Assembly: GCF_002095465.1 (NCBI RefSeq)
Contig: NZ_MLFP01000086.1
Location: forward strand, 124,001 to 188,000
Reading direction: 5' to 3'
Source: Pantoea rodasii
Lineage (GTDB): Bacteria > Pseudomonadota > Gammaproteobacteria > Enterobacterales > Enterobacteriaceae
DNA length: 64,000 nt
Position numbers and translations under genes: made by a program. Of the stretch, positions 27,827-37,621 are shown piece by piece. A model generated the notes under the pieces. It had not been told where the DNA came from. It made no database searches and saw only the letters and a list, made by a program, of their open reading frames with translations. Numbering within the stretch: the first letter of the stretch is position 1; every line of letters begins with the position of its first letter.

Positions 27827-29626
27827 ATGAGAAGAGTGATAACTACGCTGGCCATCCTGTTAGTGGTGGTGGTGGCGGGCATGACAGCACTGGTGTTGCT
27901 GGTCAATCCCAACGACTTTCGTACCTATATGGTGCAGCAGGTACAACAGCGCAGTGGTTATCAGCTTGAGGTAAGCGGTGATTTGCGCTGGCACGTCTGG
28001 CCGCAGCTCAGCATACTCGCCGGGCGCATGAGCCTGACCGCGCCTGGTGCCAGTCAACCGATGGTCACCGCCGAAAACATGCGCCTGGATGTCAATCTTT
28101 GGCCACTGCTGTCGCATCAACTGAGCGTCAGCCAGGTGATGCTAAAGAACGCAGTGATTCGCGCCACGCCGGACAGTGCCGCGCAAAAGCCCACCGGTTC
28201 ACCGGTCGGCCCGGTCGATGCCGATCCCGTTGCCGGCGGCAATACGGGCTGGTCATTTGATATTGGCAAACTGCGTGTTGCCGATAGCCTGCTGATTTGG
28301 CAGCAGCCGGGTGGCGAAGAATATAACTTCCGTAATCTCAATCTCAACCTCGATCAGGATGCCAGCAAAAATGCCAGCATCGAACTCGCCACGCGTATTT
28401 CTCGCAATCAGCGCAATGTCAGCGTCAATCTCAAAGGGCAGATGAACGTAGCGCAATATCCACATCGCCTGGTCGGGCAGTTGGATGAGATGGATTACAC
28501 GCTGGACGGTGCCAATCTTCCTCCGCAGGGCATTAAAGGTTCGCTGAGCGGTCAGGGCGAGTGGAACGGTGACAAGCAGCAATTTTCGCTGCAGAAAATG
28601 CAGCTCACGGCCAATGACAGCACGCTGGATGGCAGCGCCGAAGGGCGTTTAACCCTTCCACAGCAGCTGAATCTGGCTTTGCATGCCACCACACTCAATC
28701 TTGATAATCTGATGGCCAGCGCGCCAGCCAGCGACAATAGCACCGCGCAGCACGCCAGCGTGACGCGCACGCCGGTGATTGCTGAACCGCGCATGCGTGA
28801 CAATGCGGATTCACCGCTGAATCTGATGGATCTCACGCTGAGTCTCAATGCGGATAGCAGCGTGTGGCGCGGCCTGACGCTGAGCAACCTGCAAATTGAT
28901 GCCAGCAATCAGGAAGGTCTGATGACGCTGACCAGGCTGCAGGGGAAAATTGGCGAGGGCCACTTCTCCGTTCCGGGCAGCATTGATATTCGTCAGCCGG
29001 TGACGCAGGTGGCCCTGCAACCGGAAATCGAAAACATCGCGATTGCGCCGTTATTAAAAGCGCTGGAGTTGCCGGATAGCCTGCAGGGCACCGTGTCACT
29101 GAAGGGTGAGGTGAGCGGGGCAGGGCTAAGCGTGGAAGAGGCGAAGCGTAACTGGCAGGGCAAGGCAGAACTGGAAGCCACTAATCTGCAGTTGGCGCAG
29201 CTGAATCTGCAACAGATGGTGCGCCGTGCGGTGGCACGCGTTAGTAATCGCGTCAGTAATGATGAGCCTGACGATCAGGGCATCCAGCAGTTAAGCGGTC
29301 GCGTTAGCCTCAGTCAGGGCAAAATTGTGATGCCGGACCTGCAGGGCGGCAGTAATCGCCTGGCGGTACAGACCAAAGGCAGCATCGATGTGGTGAATCA
29401 GCAGATGGATGTGACCATGAATATGATGCTGCGCGGCTGGAAGGGTGACGATAAGCTGGCGGGCGTGCTGAACGATCAGGCGATCCCACTGCGTATGTTT
29501 GGCGGCTGGAATAATCTGCAGTACTCACTGCCGGTGGACGATGTGGTGCGTCAGCAGTTGCAGAGTGAGGCGAAGTCTCGTCTGAATGAGTGGCTGGATC
29601 GCCAGCAGCCAGCGAAGCAGCCGTAA
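27827..29626 (+). CDS. asmA: Outer-membrane assembly protein AsmA
   Basis: 599 residues (E. coli 617) with one N-terminal membrane helix (about residues 4-26, LAILLVVVVAGMTALVLLV region) and a long periplasmic part rich in beta structure. It belongs to the AsmA-like family (relatives TamB, YhdP), thought to bridge inner and outer membranes in phospholipid transport. GAGGG precedes the ATG. It follows dcd across an ERIC element, the usual gene order, and converges on yegH. Confidence 0.93.
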   Translation: MRRVITTLAILLVVVVAGMTALVLLVNPNDFRTYMVQQVQQRSGYQLEVSGDLRWHVWPQLSILAGRMSLTAPGASQPMVTAENMRLDVNLWPLLSHQLSVSQVMLKNAVIRATPDSAAQKPTGSPVGPVDADPVAGGNTGWSFDIGKLRVADSLLIWQQPGGEEYNFRNLNLNLDQDASKNASIELATRISRNQRNVSVNLKGQMNVAQYPHRLVGQLDEMDYTLDGANLPPQGIKGSLSGQGEWNGDKQQFSLQKMQLTANDSTLDGSAEGRLTLPQQLNLALHATTLNLDNLMASAPASDNSTAQHASVTRTPVIAEPRMRDNADSPLNLMDLTLSLNADSSVWRGLTLSNLQIDASNQEGLMTLTRLQGKIGEGHFSVPGSIDIRQPVTQVALQPEIENIAIAPLLKALELPDSLQGTVSLKGEVSGAGLSVEEAKRNWQGKAELEATNLQLAQLNLQQMVRRAVARVSNRVSNDEPDDQGIQQLSGRVSLSQGKIVMPDLQGGSNRLAVQTKGSIDVVNQQMDVTMNMMLRGWKGDDKLAGVLNDQAIPLRMFGGWNNLQYSLPVDDVVRQQLQSEAKSRLNEWLDRQQPAKQP

Positions 29627-29661
29627 ATTCTGCTGCACATTAATTTGTGACCCATCTGTAT

Positions 29662-29722
29662 GCAGCGGCGCAATTTATTGCATATCGTTTTGCGAGCCAT
29701 CCGCAGCGGCGCAATTTATTGC
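29662..29722. repeat. Two copies of a short palindromic intergenic repeat
   Basis: GCAGCGGCGCAATTTATTGC occurs at 29662-29681 and again at 29703-29722. The second copy extends to a full palindrome, GCGCAAT-TT-ATTGCGC. The second copy overlaps the yegH stop codon. Related hairpins with matching base-pair changes lie at 50054-50168. Confidence 0.7.
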
Positions 29723-31277
29723 GCCATGTGTGGCCCTGGCACGATCTCTACCTTCTGCACCCGATGATTCTCCACCTGCAAGGTACGCAAAAGATAATCG
29801 CCCACCTGCAATTCTTCACCCTCCGCGGGGACGTGCTGCAAGCTATCCATTAGCAAGCCTGCAAGGGTGTGATAATTGCGCTTCTCATCCAGCGGCAAAT
29901 GCACGTAGGCCGCTAAATCTTCTAACGGCATATGCCCATTCGCTATCCAGCCGCCGTGAGGTAATGACTGAATATCGTAGCGCGCATCAATCTCCCCGCC
30001 TTCATTCGGCAGATTCCCGGCAATCGTCTCCATCAGATCGCTTAACGTCACCACGCCTTCGACCGAACCAAACTCATCAACCACAAAGGCGAAATGCGTG
30101 CGGGCATGACGGAACTGCTCCAACGCCTGTAATAAGGTCAGACGCTCAGGGAAGATCAGCGGCTGTTTCACCAGCGATCGCAAATCCAGTGAACGGCTGT
30201 GCAGCGACTGATGAAGCAAATCGATGACGTGGACCACGCCCAGCGGATCCTGACCGCGTTCGGTAATCAGGATACGCGTGTGCTGATTGTTATCCAGTTT
30301 TGTCATGATGGCGGCCGGCTCTTCGCTCAGGTCGATATGCTCAATATCGTGGCGCGAGGTCATGATGCTGCTGATATGTCGCTGCCCTAAGCCCAGCACG
30401 CGTGCAATCATGCGCCGTTCCTGGCGGTTGAATAATGCACCCTCGTCACTGTCGCTGAGTAATGAGGCGGTATCGGCGTCCAGTTCCGCGTGCTGTGCTT
30501 CACCGCGCAGGATACGCAGCACGGCTTCTGAAGTGCGCTGGCGCAGCGGGCGTCCGGCAGTGAGGTAGCGACGGCGATTGAATATCGCCAGCTGGTTAAA
30601 CATCTCGATCAGAATGGAGAAGCCGATGGCGGCGTAGAGGTAGCCTTTCGGAATAATAAAGCCCAGCCCTTCAGCCACCAGGCTAAAGCCAATCATCAGC
30701 AGGAAGCTTAAGCACAGGATCACAATGGTCGGATGACCATTCACAAAGCGGGTCAGCGGCTTACTGGCCAGCAGCATTAGCAATATGGCCACGGTCACCG
30801 CCGCCATCATCACGGGCAGCTCGTTAACCATCCCCACCGCAGTAATCACCGCATCCAGCGAGAAGATGGCATCCAGCACCACAATTTGCGCTACCACTGG
30901 CCAGAATTTAGCACCGTTTTTACTTTGACCTTCATCTTCGTCACTGCCCTCCAGCCGACTGTTCAGTTCGGTGGTGGCTTTATAAAGAAGAAACAGGCCG
31001 CCGGATAACAGCAGCAGATCGCGCGCGCTGAAGTTGTGCTGCCACAAAGTAAACAACGGTTGGGTGAGCGTCACCAGCCATGAAAGCGACGCCAGTAACA
31101 GCAGACGCAGCAGCAACGCCAACAGCAAACCAATCACACGGGCACGGTCGCGCGCCGCTGGTGGTAATTTTTCAACCAGAATGGCGATAAAACCAGGTTA
31201 TCGATACCCAACACCAGTTCGAGAACGATTAGCGTGGCTAACCCTGCCCACAGCGACGGATCGAGGATCCACTCCAT
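29716..31277 (-). CDS. yegH: Membrane protein YegH, TerC/CBS/CorC domains (one-base frameshift)
   Basis: From ATG 31277 (MEWILDPSLWAGLATLIV; an ATG one codon earlier is possible) the frame reaches GIDNLV and then shifts; one more T in the TTTT run (31195-31198) gives FIAILVEKLPPAARDRARV and joins the main frame, for 520 residues (E. coli 527). Order: TerC-type membrane domain with conserved VLDAIFSLDAVITAVG, a CBS pair (MTSRHDIEHIDL, FVVDEFGSVEGVVTLSD) and a C-terminal CorC/HlyC domain. Proposed to act in metal or ion handling; not proven. It is convergent with asmA and divergent from the exopolysaccharide operon. Confidence 0.9.
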
Positions 31278-31433
31278 CATGCTTTCATCACCTGAATGTC
31301 TGAAAATGCGTTTTGTCTGATGATAGTTAATCGCTGCCCAAGGTTCAAATTGGCGGCATTGCCTTCACCTAACGCGTTGCCCTGGGTTTTAGGCATATTC
31401 TGATCGCGGTAATTTTGTCGATAAGATGAAAGT

Positions 31434-31595
31434 ATGGATAAACATCTCAGCAGCGCGATTGTCACTATTAATTGTAATCAACAGGCGCAAGTGACCATTT
31501 TTAAAGCGAAGAGGTCTGAGGGAGAGTATCGAATTAATCTGAATTTTACACCGGAATGGGCTGAAAGGGATGGCATCAATACTTATGGCTGGTAG
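31434..31595 (+). CDS. Possible small protein of 53 residues, unrecognised
   Basis: ATG 31434 to TAG 31593 encodes 53 residues beginning MDKHLSSAIVTINCNQQAQ and ending NTYGW. It is soluble in character, with balanced charged and polar residues and ordinary codon use. The ribosome site is weak (AAGATGAAAG). It lies in the 790-base gap between yegH and wbaP, in front of the RcsAB box. I do not recognise the family. Chance cannot be excluded for a frame this short. Confidence 0.35.
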   Translation: MDKHLSSAIVTINCNQQAQVTIFKAKRSEGEYRINLNFTPEWAERDGINTYGW

Positions 31596-31765
31596 TCTTT
31601 TTCCTAAAATAGTGCAGGGAACACGGGGCCTACTTGTAAACAAGCCAGTAATAACTAGTATAGCAACGTGTTAGTAAATGTCTGCGCCGATGTTGTTATT
31701 AGCGCGCTGTTTAGCTTCCTAATGTTGTGAATTGTGATCGTGCACGGGATAAGTCTGCTTCTGGC

Positions 31766-31779
31766 TAAGAATAATCTCA
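31766..31779. promoter_or_regulatory. RcsAB box of the exopolysaccharide operon
   Basis: TAAGAATAATCTCA matches the RcsAB consensus TaAGaatatTCctA at 11 of 14 positions. It lies about 28 bases before the JUMPstart element and about 290 before wbaP. RcsA-RcsB activation of the first ams/wce/cps promoter is established in Erwinia, Pantoea and E. coli, so the position is what one would expect. Confidence 0.65.
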
Positions 31780-31806
31780 GTGTGCGCGATAGAAATAGAT
31801 GTGTTT

Positions 31807-31844
31807 GCAGCGGTATTGGCAGCGACAGCCAAGGGCGGTAGCGT
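31807..31844 (+). promoter_or_regulatory. JUMPstart/ops element of the exopolysaccharide operon
   Basis: The sequence ends in AGCCAAGGGCGGTAGCGTG, identical to the 3' part of the JUMPstart consensus; its ops core GGCGGTAGCGTG is at 31833-31844. RfaH is recruited here by paused RNA polymerase and then prevents termination through long operons. It lies 227 bases before wbaP. Confidence 0.9.
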
Positions 31845-32070
31845 GCCTGAAGTGCTTTTCTCTGTTCAGAATAGGTCTGGAATTGTGGCAAAGGAAGTCA
31901 GACTAATCTGTTGGTATTTATTACAATTCTTTGGCTTTACTAATTAAGGAATTGGCGTAAACACCGGAGAGTTCGCCGCAGATTGCCTCCCCAATGCAGT
32001 GGATGTATCGCTCATTTATTACACAGGCTGGGGCGTTAGGGATTAAGGAAATAAAATAAAAGAGTTAAAT

Positions 32071-33504
32071 ATGCGCGATAAAGAAATTACATATAAAAGT
32101 CTCCTCACAAAAATTTTACTGGCGTGCTCGGATTTAATTTGTTTCAACGCAGCGTTGTTTATTGCATTAGCGCTGGTTAATTCGTTCACAGATTCTCCAC
32201 TGGCAGATATTTCTGAAAAGTACCTGCATTTAAAAATCGCTACACATGTCTGTCTTTCCCTTATTTGTGTAGGCTGGTTCTGGGTTCGTCTGCGTCATTA
32301 CACTTATCGCAAGCCATTCTGGTTCGAACTCAAAGAGATCTTTCGTACCATTCTTATTTTCTCTGTCATCGATTTGTCAATTTCAGCGTTATCACAATGG
32401 CAGATGTCGCGCTTTGTTTGGGTCACTACCTGGATTCTGGCGTTGATATTACTTCCACTGGCGCGCGCCATTTCTAAGCGCGTACTGAATCATCTCGGTA
32501 TGTGGAAGAAACAAACCATCATCATTGGCAGCAGCCGTAATGCACAGGAAGCCTGGCAGGCGCTGCAGAGTGAAGAGGTGATGGGTTTTGACGTGATTGC
32601 CTTCTTTGATGTCGATGGCAGCTGCCCGCAGGCGAGCATTGCTGGCGTTCCGGTGTTGCACAATGAACAAGAGCTGTGGCAGCTGACCAACAGCGAAACC
32701 CAGTTCATCGTGGCGGTGGAATTTGAACAGAGCCAGCATCGCGACAACTGGCTGAAAATGCTGGCGAAGCACAATTGCCGCTCTGTCTCAGTGATCCCAA
32801 CCCTGCGCGGTGTTCCGCTTTACGGCACCGACATGGCTTACATCTTTAGCCATGAAGTGATGATTCTGCGCGTTAATAACAATCTGGCGAAACGCACCTC
32901 GCGCTTCGTGAAACGTGCTTTCGACATTGTCGGCGCGCTTGGCATCATCCTCGCGTTGTCACCTGCTCTGCTGGTGCTGGGCTTTTTGGTCGGACGTGAC
33001 GGCGGCCCGCCAATTTATGGCCACGAACGTGTCGGCATGAATGGCCGTAAATTCAAGTGCCTGAAATTCCGCTCGATGGTGATTAACTCGAAAGAAGTGC
33101 TGGAAGAAGTGCTGCGCACCGATCCGGTGGCACGCGCCGAGTGGGATAAAGATTTCAAACTGAAAAACGACCCGCGTATTACCAAAGTGGGCCATTTCAT
33201 TCGTAAAACCAGTCTGGATGAATTGCCGCAACTGTGGAACGTGGTGCGCGGCGACATGAGCCTGGTGGGCCCGCGTCCAGTGATCGAAGACGAACTGTGT
33301 CGTTATGCCGGTGATGTTGATTATTACCTGATGGCGAAACCGGGTATGACGGGATTGTGGCAGGTGAGCGGTCGTAACGACGTTGACTATGAAACGCGCG
33401 TCTATTTCGACTCGTGGTATGTGAAAAACTGGTCGCTGTGGAATGACATCGCGATTCTGTTTAAGACCGTGGGTGTCGTGCTGAAACGCGATGGCGCTTA
33501 TTGA
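32071..33504 (+). CDS. wbaP: Undecaprenyl-phosphate galactose phosphotransferase (AmsG/WceG/WbaP type)
   Basis: 477 residues, the AmsG length. Four N-terminal membrane helices, a central nucleotide-binding-like part, a fifth helix near residue 290, then the catalytic C-terminal domain with KCLKFRSM, DELPQLWNVVRGDMSLVGPRP and PGMTGLWQVSGR. The enzyme transfers galactose-1-phosphate (or glucose-1-phosphate in some relatives) from UDP-sugar to undecaprenyl phosphate, starting the exopolysaccharide repeat unit at the inner membrane. It is the first gene after the RcsAB box and JUMPstart. Galactose is inferred from family; the sugar cannot be proved here. Confidence 0.93.
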   Translation: MRDKEITYKSLLTKILLACSDLICFNAALFIALALVNSFTDSPLADISEKYLHLKIATHVCLSLICVGWFWVRLRHYTYRKPFWFELKEIFRTILIFSVIDLSISALSQWQMSRFVWVTTWILALILLPLARAISKRVLNHLGMWKKQTIIIGSSRNAQEAWQALQSEEVMGFDVIAFFDVDGSCPQASIAGVPVLHNEQELWQLTNSETQFIVAVEFEQSQHRDNWLKMLAKHNCRSVSVIPTLRGVPLYGTDMAYIFSHEVMILRVNNNLAKRTSRFVKRAFDIVGALGIILALSPALLVLGFLVGRDGGPPIYGHERVGMNGRKFKCLKFRSMVINSKEVLEEVLRTDPVARAEWDKDFKLKNDPRITKVGHFIRKTSLDELPQLWNVVRGDMSLVGPRPVIEDELCRYAGDVDYYLMAKPGMTGLWQVSGRNDVDYETRVYFDSWYVKNWSLWNDIAILFKTVGVVLKRDGAY

Positions 33505-33690
33505 TAGTGAAAGGGCAGGGGACGAAGTCATTATCCCCGTCTGAAAATGCCGGTGCAGGGAGTGCCTTAACTGACAACTGCCATTATCGAGCCTGAATAG
33601 AGTGGATGGTTAACGGTTGGTTGATGATCCACTTTAATTGATGTCGTCTCAGGGCACGGTGACAACATAAAACCAAGGGAGCGAATAATA

Positions 33691-33714
33691 ATGACCCACA
33701 GTTTCAGTGTTTAA
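33691..33714 (+). CDS. Possible 7-residue leader peptide before wza
   Basis: AAGGGAGCG is followed, seven bases on, by ATG ACC CAC AGT TTC AGT GTT TAA (peptide MTHSFSV). It sits in the 290-base gap between wbaP and wza, about 80 bases before wza, and is followed by a seven-T run and a small GGCG-TTTT-CGCC hairpin. The good ribosome site is the only real argument; it may be coincidental. The same gap also contains AGTGGAT...ATCCACT near 33600-33635, possibly a weak hairpin. Confidence 0.25.
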   Translation: MTHSFSV

Positions 33715-33794
33715 TCCGTCACGTTTATTTTTTTAAGACGCTACACAGCGGCGTTTTCGCCTCTATCGATCATTAACTGATAGCGAAGAATCAG

Positions 33795-34931
33795 ATGATA
33801 ATGAAAATTAAATTGATACCTTTACTGGTATCCGCGACTTTTCTCTCCGGGTGCACCATTGAACCAGGTTCGCACCTTTCCACTAGCGGAAAAGATGTCA
33901 TTGAGCAACAGGATAGCAACTTTGACATCGACAAGTATGTAAACGTCTTCCCGCTGACGCCGCGTCTGGTTGAACAGATGCGTCCTAGGCCACTGGTTGC
34001 GCAGGCCAACCCGGCGCTGCAAACCGAAGTACAAAGCTACGAATACCGCGTGGGCATCGGCGATGTCCTGAACGTGACCGTCTGGGATCACCCAGAGTTG
34101 ACCACCCCAGCGGGACAGTATCGTAGCGCCAGTGACACCGGTAACTGGGTACAGGCCGATGGCACTATTTTCTATCCGTACATTGGTAAAGTGCGCGTTG
34201 TTGGCCGCACCGTGACGGAGCTGCGTGCTGAGATTGCTCGCCGCCTTGCTCAGTTCATTGAGAGCCCACAGGTCGACGTCAACATTGCGGCCTTCCGCTC
34301 GCAAAAAACCTACGTGACCGGTGCGGTTACCACTTCAGGTCAGCAGGCGATTACCAACATCCCGCTCACCGTGCTGGATGCCGTTAACGCCGCTGGTGGC
34401 TTAGCCGCCGATGCCGACTGGCGCAACGTGGTGCTGACGCATCAAGGCAAAGAGCAGCGTATTTCACTGCAGGCGCTGATGCAAAACGGCGACCTGAGCC
34501 AGAACCATCTGCTCTATCCGGGCGATATTCTCTACGTCCCGCGTAACGATGATTTGAAAGTCTTCGTGATGGGCGAAGTGAAGCAGCAAAGCACGCTGAA
34601 GATGGACCGCAGCGGCATGACGCTGGCTGAAGCGCTGGGCAACGCACAGGGTATGGATCAAACCACCTCCGATGCGACTGGCGTATTCGTTATTCGTCCG
34701 AATCGCGGCGCCGACCGCACCAAGATTGCCAACATCTATCAGTTGAATACCAAAGATGCGGCATCGATGGTGATGGGCACCGAATTCCAACTTGAGCCGT
34801 ACGACATCGTTTACGTCACTGCGACGCCAATTACCCGTTGGAACCGTGTGATTTCCTCACTGTTGCCGACCATCGTAGGTATCGATGATGCCAGCGAGGC
34901 AACGCTACGTTTCCGTAACTGGGGTAACTAA
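33795..34931 (+). CDS. wza: Polysaccharide export outer-membrane lipoprotein Wza (AmsH)
   Basis: 378 residues (E. coli Wza 379). The signal peptide ends in the lipobox LSGC, so the mature protein starts at a lipidated cysteine. Polysaccharide-export (Poly_export) and SLBB-type domains follow (YRVGIGDVLNVTVWDHPEL, VYVTGAVTTSGQ), and the C-terminal segment RWNRVISSLLPTIVGI is the amphipathic helix that forms the octameric outer-membrane pore. ATG 33801 is an alternative start. It works with Wzc to pass polymer across the envelope. Confidence 0.96.
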   Translation: MIMKIKLIPLLVSATFLSGCTIEPGSHLSTSGKDVIEQQDSNFDIDKYVNVFPLTPRLVEQMRPRPLVAQANPALQTEVQSYEYRVGIGDVLNVTVWDHPELTTPAGQYRSASDTGNWVQADGTIFYPYIGKVRVVGRTVTELRAEIARRLAQFIESPQVDVNIAAFRSQKTYVTGAVTTSGQQAITNIPLTVLDAVNAAGGLAADADWRNVVLTHQGKEQRISLQALMQNGDLSQNHLLYPGDILYVPRNDDLKVFVMGEVKQQSTLKMDRSGMTLAEALGNAQGMDQTTSDATGVFVIRPNRGADRTKIANIYQLNTKDAASMVMGTEFQLEPYDIVYVTATPITRWNRVISSLLPTIVGIDDASEATLRFRNWGN

Positions 34932-34940
34932 GGTTTCCGC

Positions 34941-35375
34941 ATGATTAAGTCCGTGTTAGTCGTCTGTGTCGGCAATATTTGCCGCTCCCCAACCGGGGAG
35001 CGTCTGTTTCAACGCGCACTGCCTAAAACTCGGGTGGCTTCAGCGGGGCTCGGAGCCCTGAAAGGTTACCCGGCAGACCAGACCGCCAGCGATGTCGCCG
35101 CCAAACACGGCGTGTCGCTGGAGGGGCATCAGGCTCAACAACTCACGGCCAGTATGTGCCGTGACTATGACCTGATTCTGGTGATGGAGAAGCGTCACGT
35201 TGAGCAGGTTAATCGCATTGACCCAGCCGCTCGCGGAAAAACCATGCTGCTTGGGCATTGGCTCAACCAACAGGAAATTGCGGATCCGTACAAAAAAAGT
35301 CGCGAGGCCTTTGAAGAGGTCTACGGGTTACTGGAAAACGCTACCCAGAAATGGGTTAACGTACTAAGCCGATAG
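34941..35375 (+). CDS. wzb: Low-molecular-weight protein tyrosine phosphatase Wzb (AmsI)
   Basis: 144 residues. The catalytic loop C9-VGNIC-R15-S is intact (CX5R), and the general acid D115 lies in DPYKKS. Wzb removes phosphate from the tyrosine tail of Wzc so that Wzc can cycle between oligomeric states; this cycling is needed for high-molecular-weight polymer. It sits 9 bases after wza and 12 before wzc. Confidence 0.96.
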   Translation: MIKSVLVVCVGNICRSPTGERLFQRALPKTRVASAGLGALKGYPADQTASDVAAKHGVSLEGHQAQQLTASMCRDYDLILVMEKRHVEQVNRIDPAARGKTMLLGHWLNQQEIADPYKKSREAFEEVYGLLENATQKWVNVLSR

Positions 35376-35387
35376 TTGGGAATATCC

Positions 35388-37559
35388 ATGAATATTAAAA
35401 ACAAGGTTATGACCGCGCCAAAAGAAGATTCGAATGGATGGGATCTGGCGCATCTTGTGGGACAGCTGATTGATCATCGCTGGATCATCGTTGCCGTCAC
35501 CGCCTTCTTCATGCTGGCAGGAACGCTCTACACACTGTTTGCTACACCGATCTATAGCGCCGATGCCATGGTGCAGGTTGAGCAGAAGAACACCGCATCC
35601 GTGCTGAATGAACTGCAGGATGTGATTCCAACGACACCTGCTTCCGACACTGAGATTCAAATCCTCGAATCGCGTATGGTGCTGGGCAAAACGGTCAATG
35701 ACTTAGGTCTGGATACCGTGGTGGCGCAGAATTATTTCCCGGTGATTGGTAAAGGCCTGTCGCGCCTGATGGGCACCAAGCCATCTGAAATCGCTATTTC
35801 TCGCCTGGAAATTCCGCGCACCATCGATAAGCGTACGGTGCAGGTGGAAGTGACTGGCCCGCAGACTTATACCGTTACCAGCGATGGTGATGAGCTGTTC
35901 AAAGGCCGCGTGGGTCAGCTGGAGCAGCACGGTGAAGTTACTATGCTGGTCAGCGGCATCCAGGCCGATGAAGGTACCAGCTTCAACGTCACCAAACTCA
36001 CTGACTTGCAGGCCATTAGAGGAGTGTTGGGCGCGCTGACCGTTGCCGATAAAGGCAAAACTACCGGTGTGCTGGGTCTGGAATATCAGGATGAAGATCC
36101 TGTGCGTGCCAGCCAGGTTCTGAACCAGATAGTGAACAACTATCTGCTGCAAAACGTTGAGCGTAAATCTGAGCAGGCGGAGAAGAGCCTTGAGTTTCTG
36201 CGTAACCAGCTGCCACAAGTACGTAGCGGTCTGGACGTCGCGGAAGACAAGCTGAACACCTATCGCCGCCAGAATGAATCGGTTGATATGTCGCTGGAAG
36301 CTAAATCTGCTCTCGACTCTTCTGTCAGCGTGCAGAGCCAGCTCAACGAACTGACTTTCAAAGAAGCTGAAGTTTCGCAGCTGTTTACCAAAGATCACCC
36401 AACTTACCGTGCGCTGTTAGAAAAACGCAAAACGCTGGAAGATGAGCAAGCAAAACTCAACAAGAAAATATCCGGCATGCCGCAAACTCAGCAAGATATC
36501 TTGCGTCTGACGCGTGATGTGCAGTCAGGCCAGGAAATCTACATGCAGTTGCTGAACCGCCAGCAAGAGTTGGGTATCAGTAAGGCCAGCACCGTGGGTG
36601 ATGTGCGCATTATCGATGGTGCAGAAACCGCCGGTAGCCCGGTTGCACCGAAGAAAGCGCTGATCATTGCCGCCAGCCTGATTTTGGGTCTGATTCTGTC
36701 GGTTGGTCTGGTGCTGCTGAAAGCGATGTTCCATCACGGCATTGATAATCCAGAGCAGTTGGAAGAGCTGGGCATGAACGTCTACGCCAGTGTCCCTCTG
36801 TCTGAATGGCAGCGTAAGAAAGATACCGAAGCATTGGCGCGTCGTGGTCACAAAGAGAAGAGTGACCCACACCACACGCTGCTGGCACTGGGTAACCCGA
36901 CTGACCTGTCTATCGAAGCGATTCGTAGTCTGCGTACCAGCCTGCACTTTGCGATGATGGAAGCGAAAAACAATATCCTGATGATCACCGGTGCGAGTCC
37001 GGGCATTGGTAAAACCTTTATCTGTGCCAACCTTGCGACATTGGTATCGAAAGCAGGTCAGCGCGTACTGTTTATCGATGGTGATATGCGTCGCGGCTAT
37101 ACCCACGAGCTGTTGGGTGCGGAAAACAAATCGGGTCTGTCTAACGTGCTGTCCGGTAAGAGTGAATTCTCACCGAACATGATTCAGAAGGGCGTCTACG
37201 GCTTTGATTTCCTGCCACGCGGTCAGGTACCACCGAATCCATCTGAGCTGCTGATGCATCGTCGCATGAGTGAGTTGCTGGATTGGGCGAGCAAAAACTA
37301 TGACCTGGTGCTGATTGATACACCACCTATCCTGGCGGTTACCGATGCCTCAATCATCGGTAAGTTGGCCGGCACGTCCCTGATGGTGGCGCGCTTCGAA
37401 ACCAACACCACCAAAGAGTTGGATGTCAGTTACAAGCGCTTCGCACAGAACGGGATTGAGATTAAAGGTGTCATCCTCAACGCCGTGGTGCGTAAAGCGG
37501 CGAACTCCTACGGTTATGGCTACGACTATTACAACTACGAATATAAACAGAAAGTGTAA
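35388..37559 (+). CDS. wzc: Tyrosine-protein kinase / polysaccharide co-polymerase Wzc (AmsA)
   Basis: 723 residues from ATG 35388; an earlier TTG in frame is less likely. Order: cytoplasmic N-terminus, membrane helix near residue 30, Wzz-like periplasmic domain with coiled-coil stretches, second helix near 425, then the BY-kinase domain with Walker A GASPGIGKT at 535-543 and Walker A' LFIDGDMRRG. The C-terminal tail YGYGYDYYNYEY holds seven tyrosines (708-719), the autophosphorylation cluster. It governs chain length and export with Wza and Wzb. An intrinsic terminator follows 20 bases later. Confidence 0.96.
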   Translation: MNIKNKVMTAPKEDSNGWDLAHLVGQLIDHRWIIVAVTAFFMLAGTLYTLFATPIYSADAMVQVEQKNTASVLNELQDVIPTTPASDTEIQILESRMVLGKTVNDLGLDTVVAQNYFPVIGKGLSRLMGTKPSEIAISRLEIPRTIDKRTVQVEVTGPQTYTVTSDGDELFKGRVGQLEQHGEVTMLVSGIQADEGTSFNVTKLTDLQAIRGVLGALTVADKGKTTGVLGLEYQDEDPVRASQVLNQIVNNYLLQNVERKSEQAEKSLEFLRNQLPQVRSGLDVAEDKLNTYRRQNESVDMSLEAKSALDSSVSVQSQLNELTFKEAEVSQLFTKDHPTYRALLEKRKTLEDEQAKLNKKISGMPQTQQDILRLTRDVQSGQEIYMQLLNRQQELGISKASTVGDVRIIDGAETAGSPVAPKKALIIAASLILGLILSVGLVLLKAMFHHGIDNPEQLEELGMNVYASVPLSEWQRKKDTEALARRGHKEKSDPHHTLLALGNPTDLSIEAIRSLRTSLHFAMMEAKNNILMITGASPGIGKTFICANLATLVSKAGQRVLFIDGDMRRGYTHELLGAENKSGLSNVLSGKSEFSPNMIQKGVYGFDFLPRGQVPPNPSELLMHRRMSELLDWASKNYDLVLIDTPPILAVTDASIIGKLAGTSLMVARFETNTTKELDVSYKRFAQNGIEIKGVILNAVVRKAANSYGYGYDYYNYEYKQKV

Positions 37560-37578
37560 CGCACCCTGTTATTGACTT

Positions 37579-37604
37579 AGAGGCGGCATCTGCCGCCTCT
37601 TTTT
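37579..37604 (+). terminator. Intrinsic terminator inside the exopolysaccharide operon, after wzc
   Basis: AGAGGCGGC-ATCT-GCCGCCTCT is a perfect 9-bp stem followed by TTTT (six T including the stem end). It separates the export genes from the assembly genes. Read-through would need RfaH recruited at the upstream ops site, or it may deliberately make wza-wzb-wzc more abundant than the rest. Confidence 0.9.
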
Positions 37605-37621
37605 GCGTAAGGAATGACACC

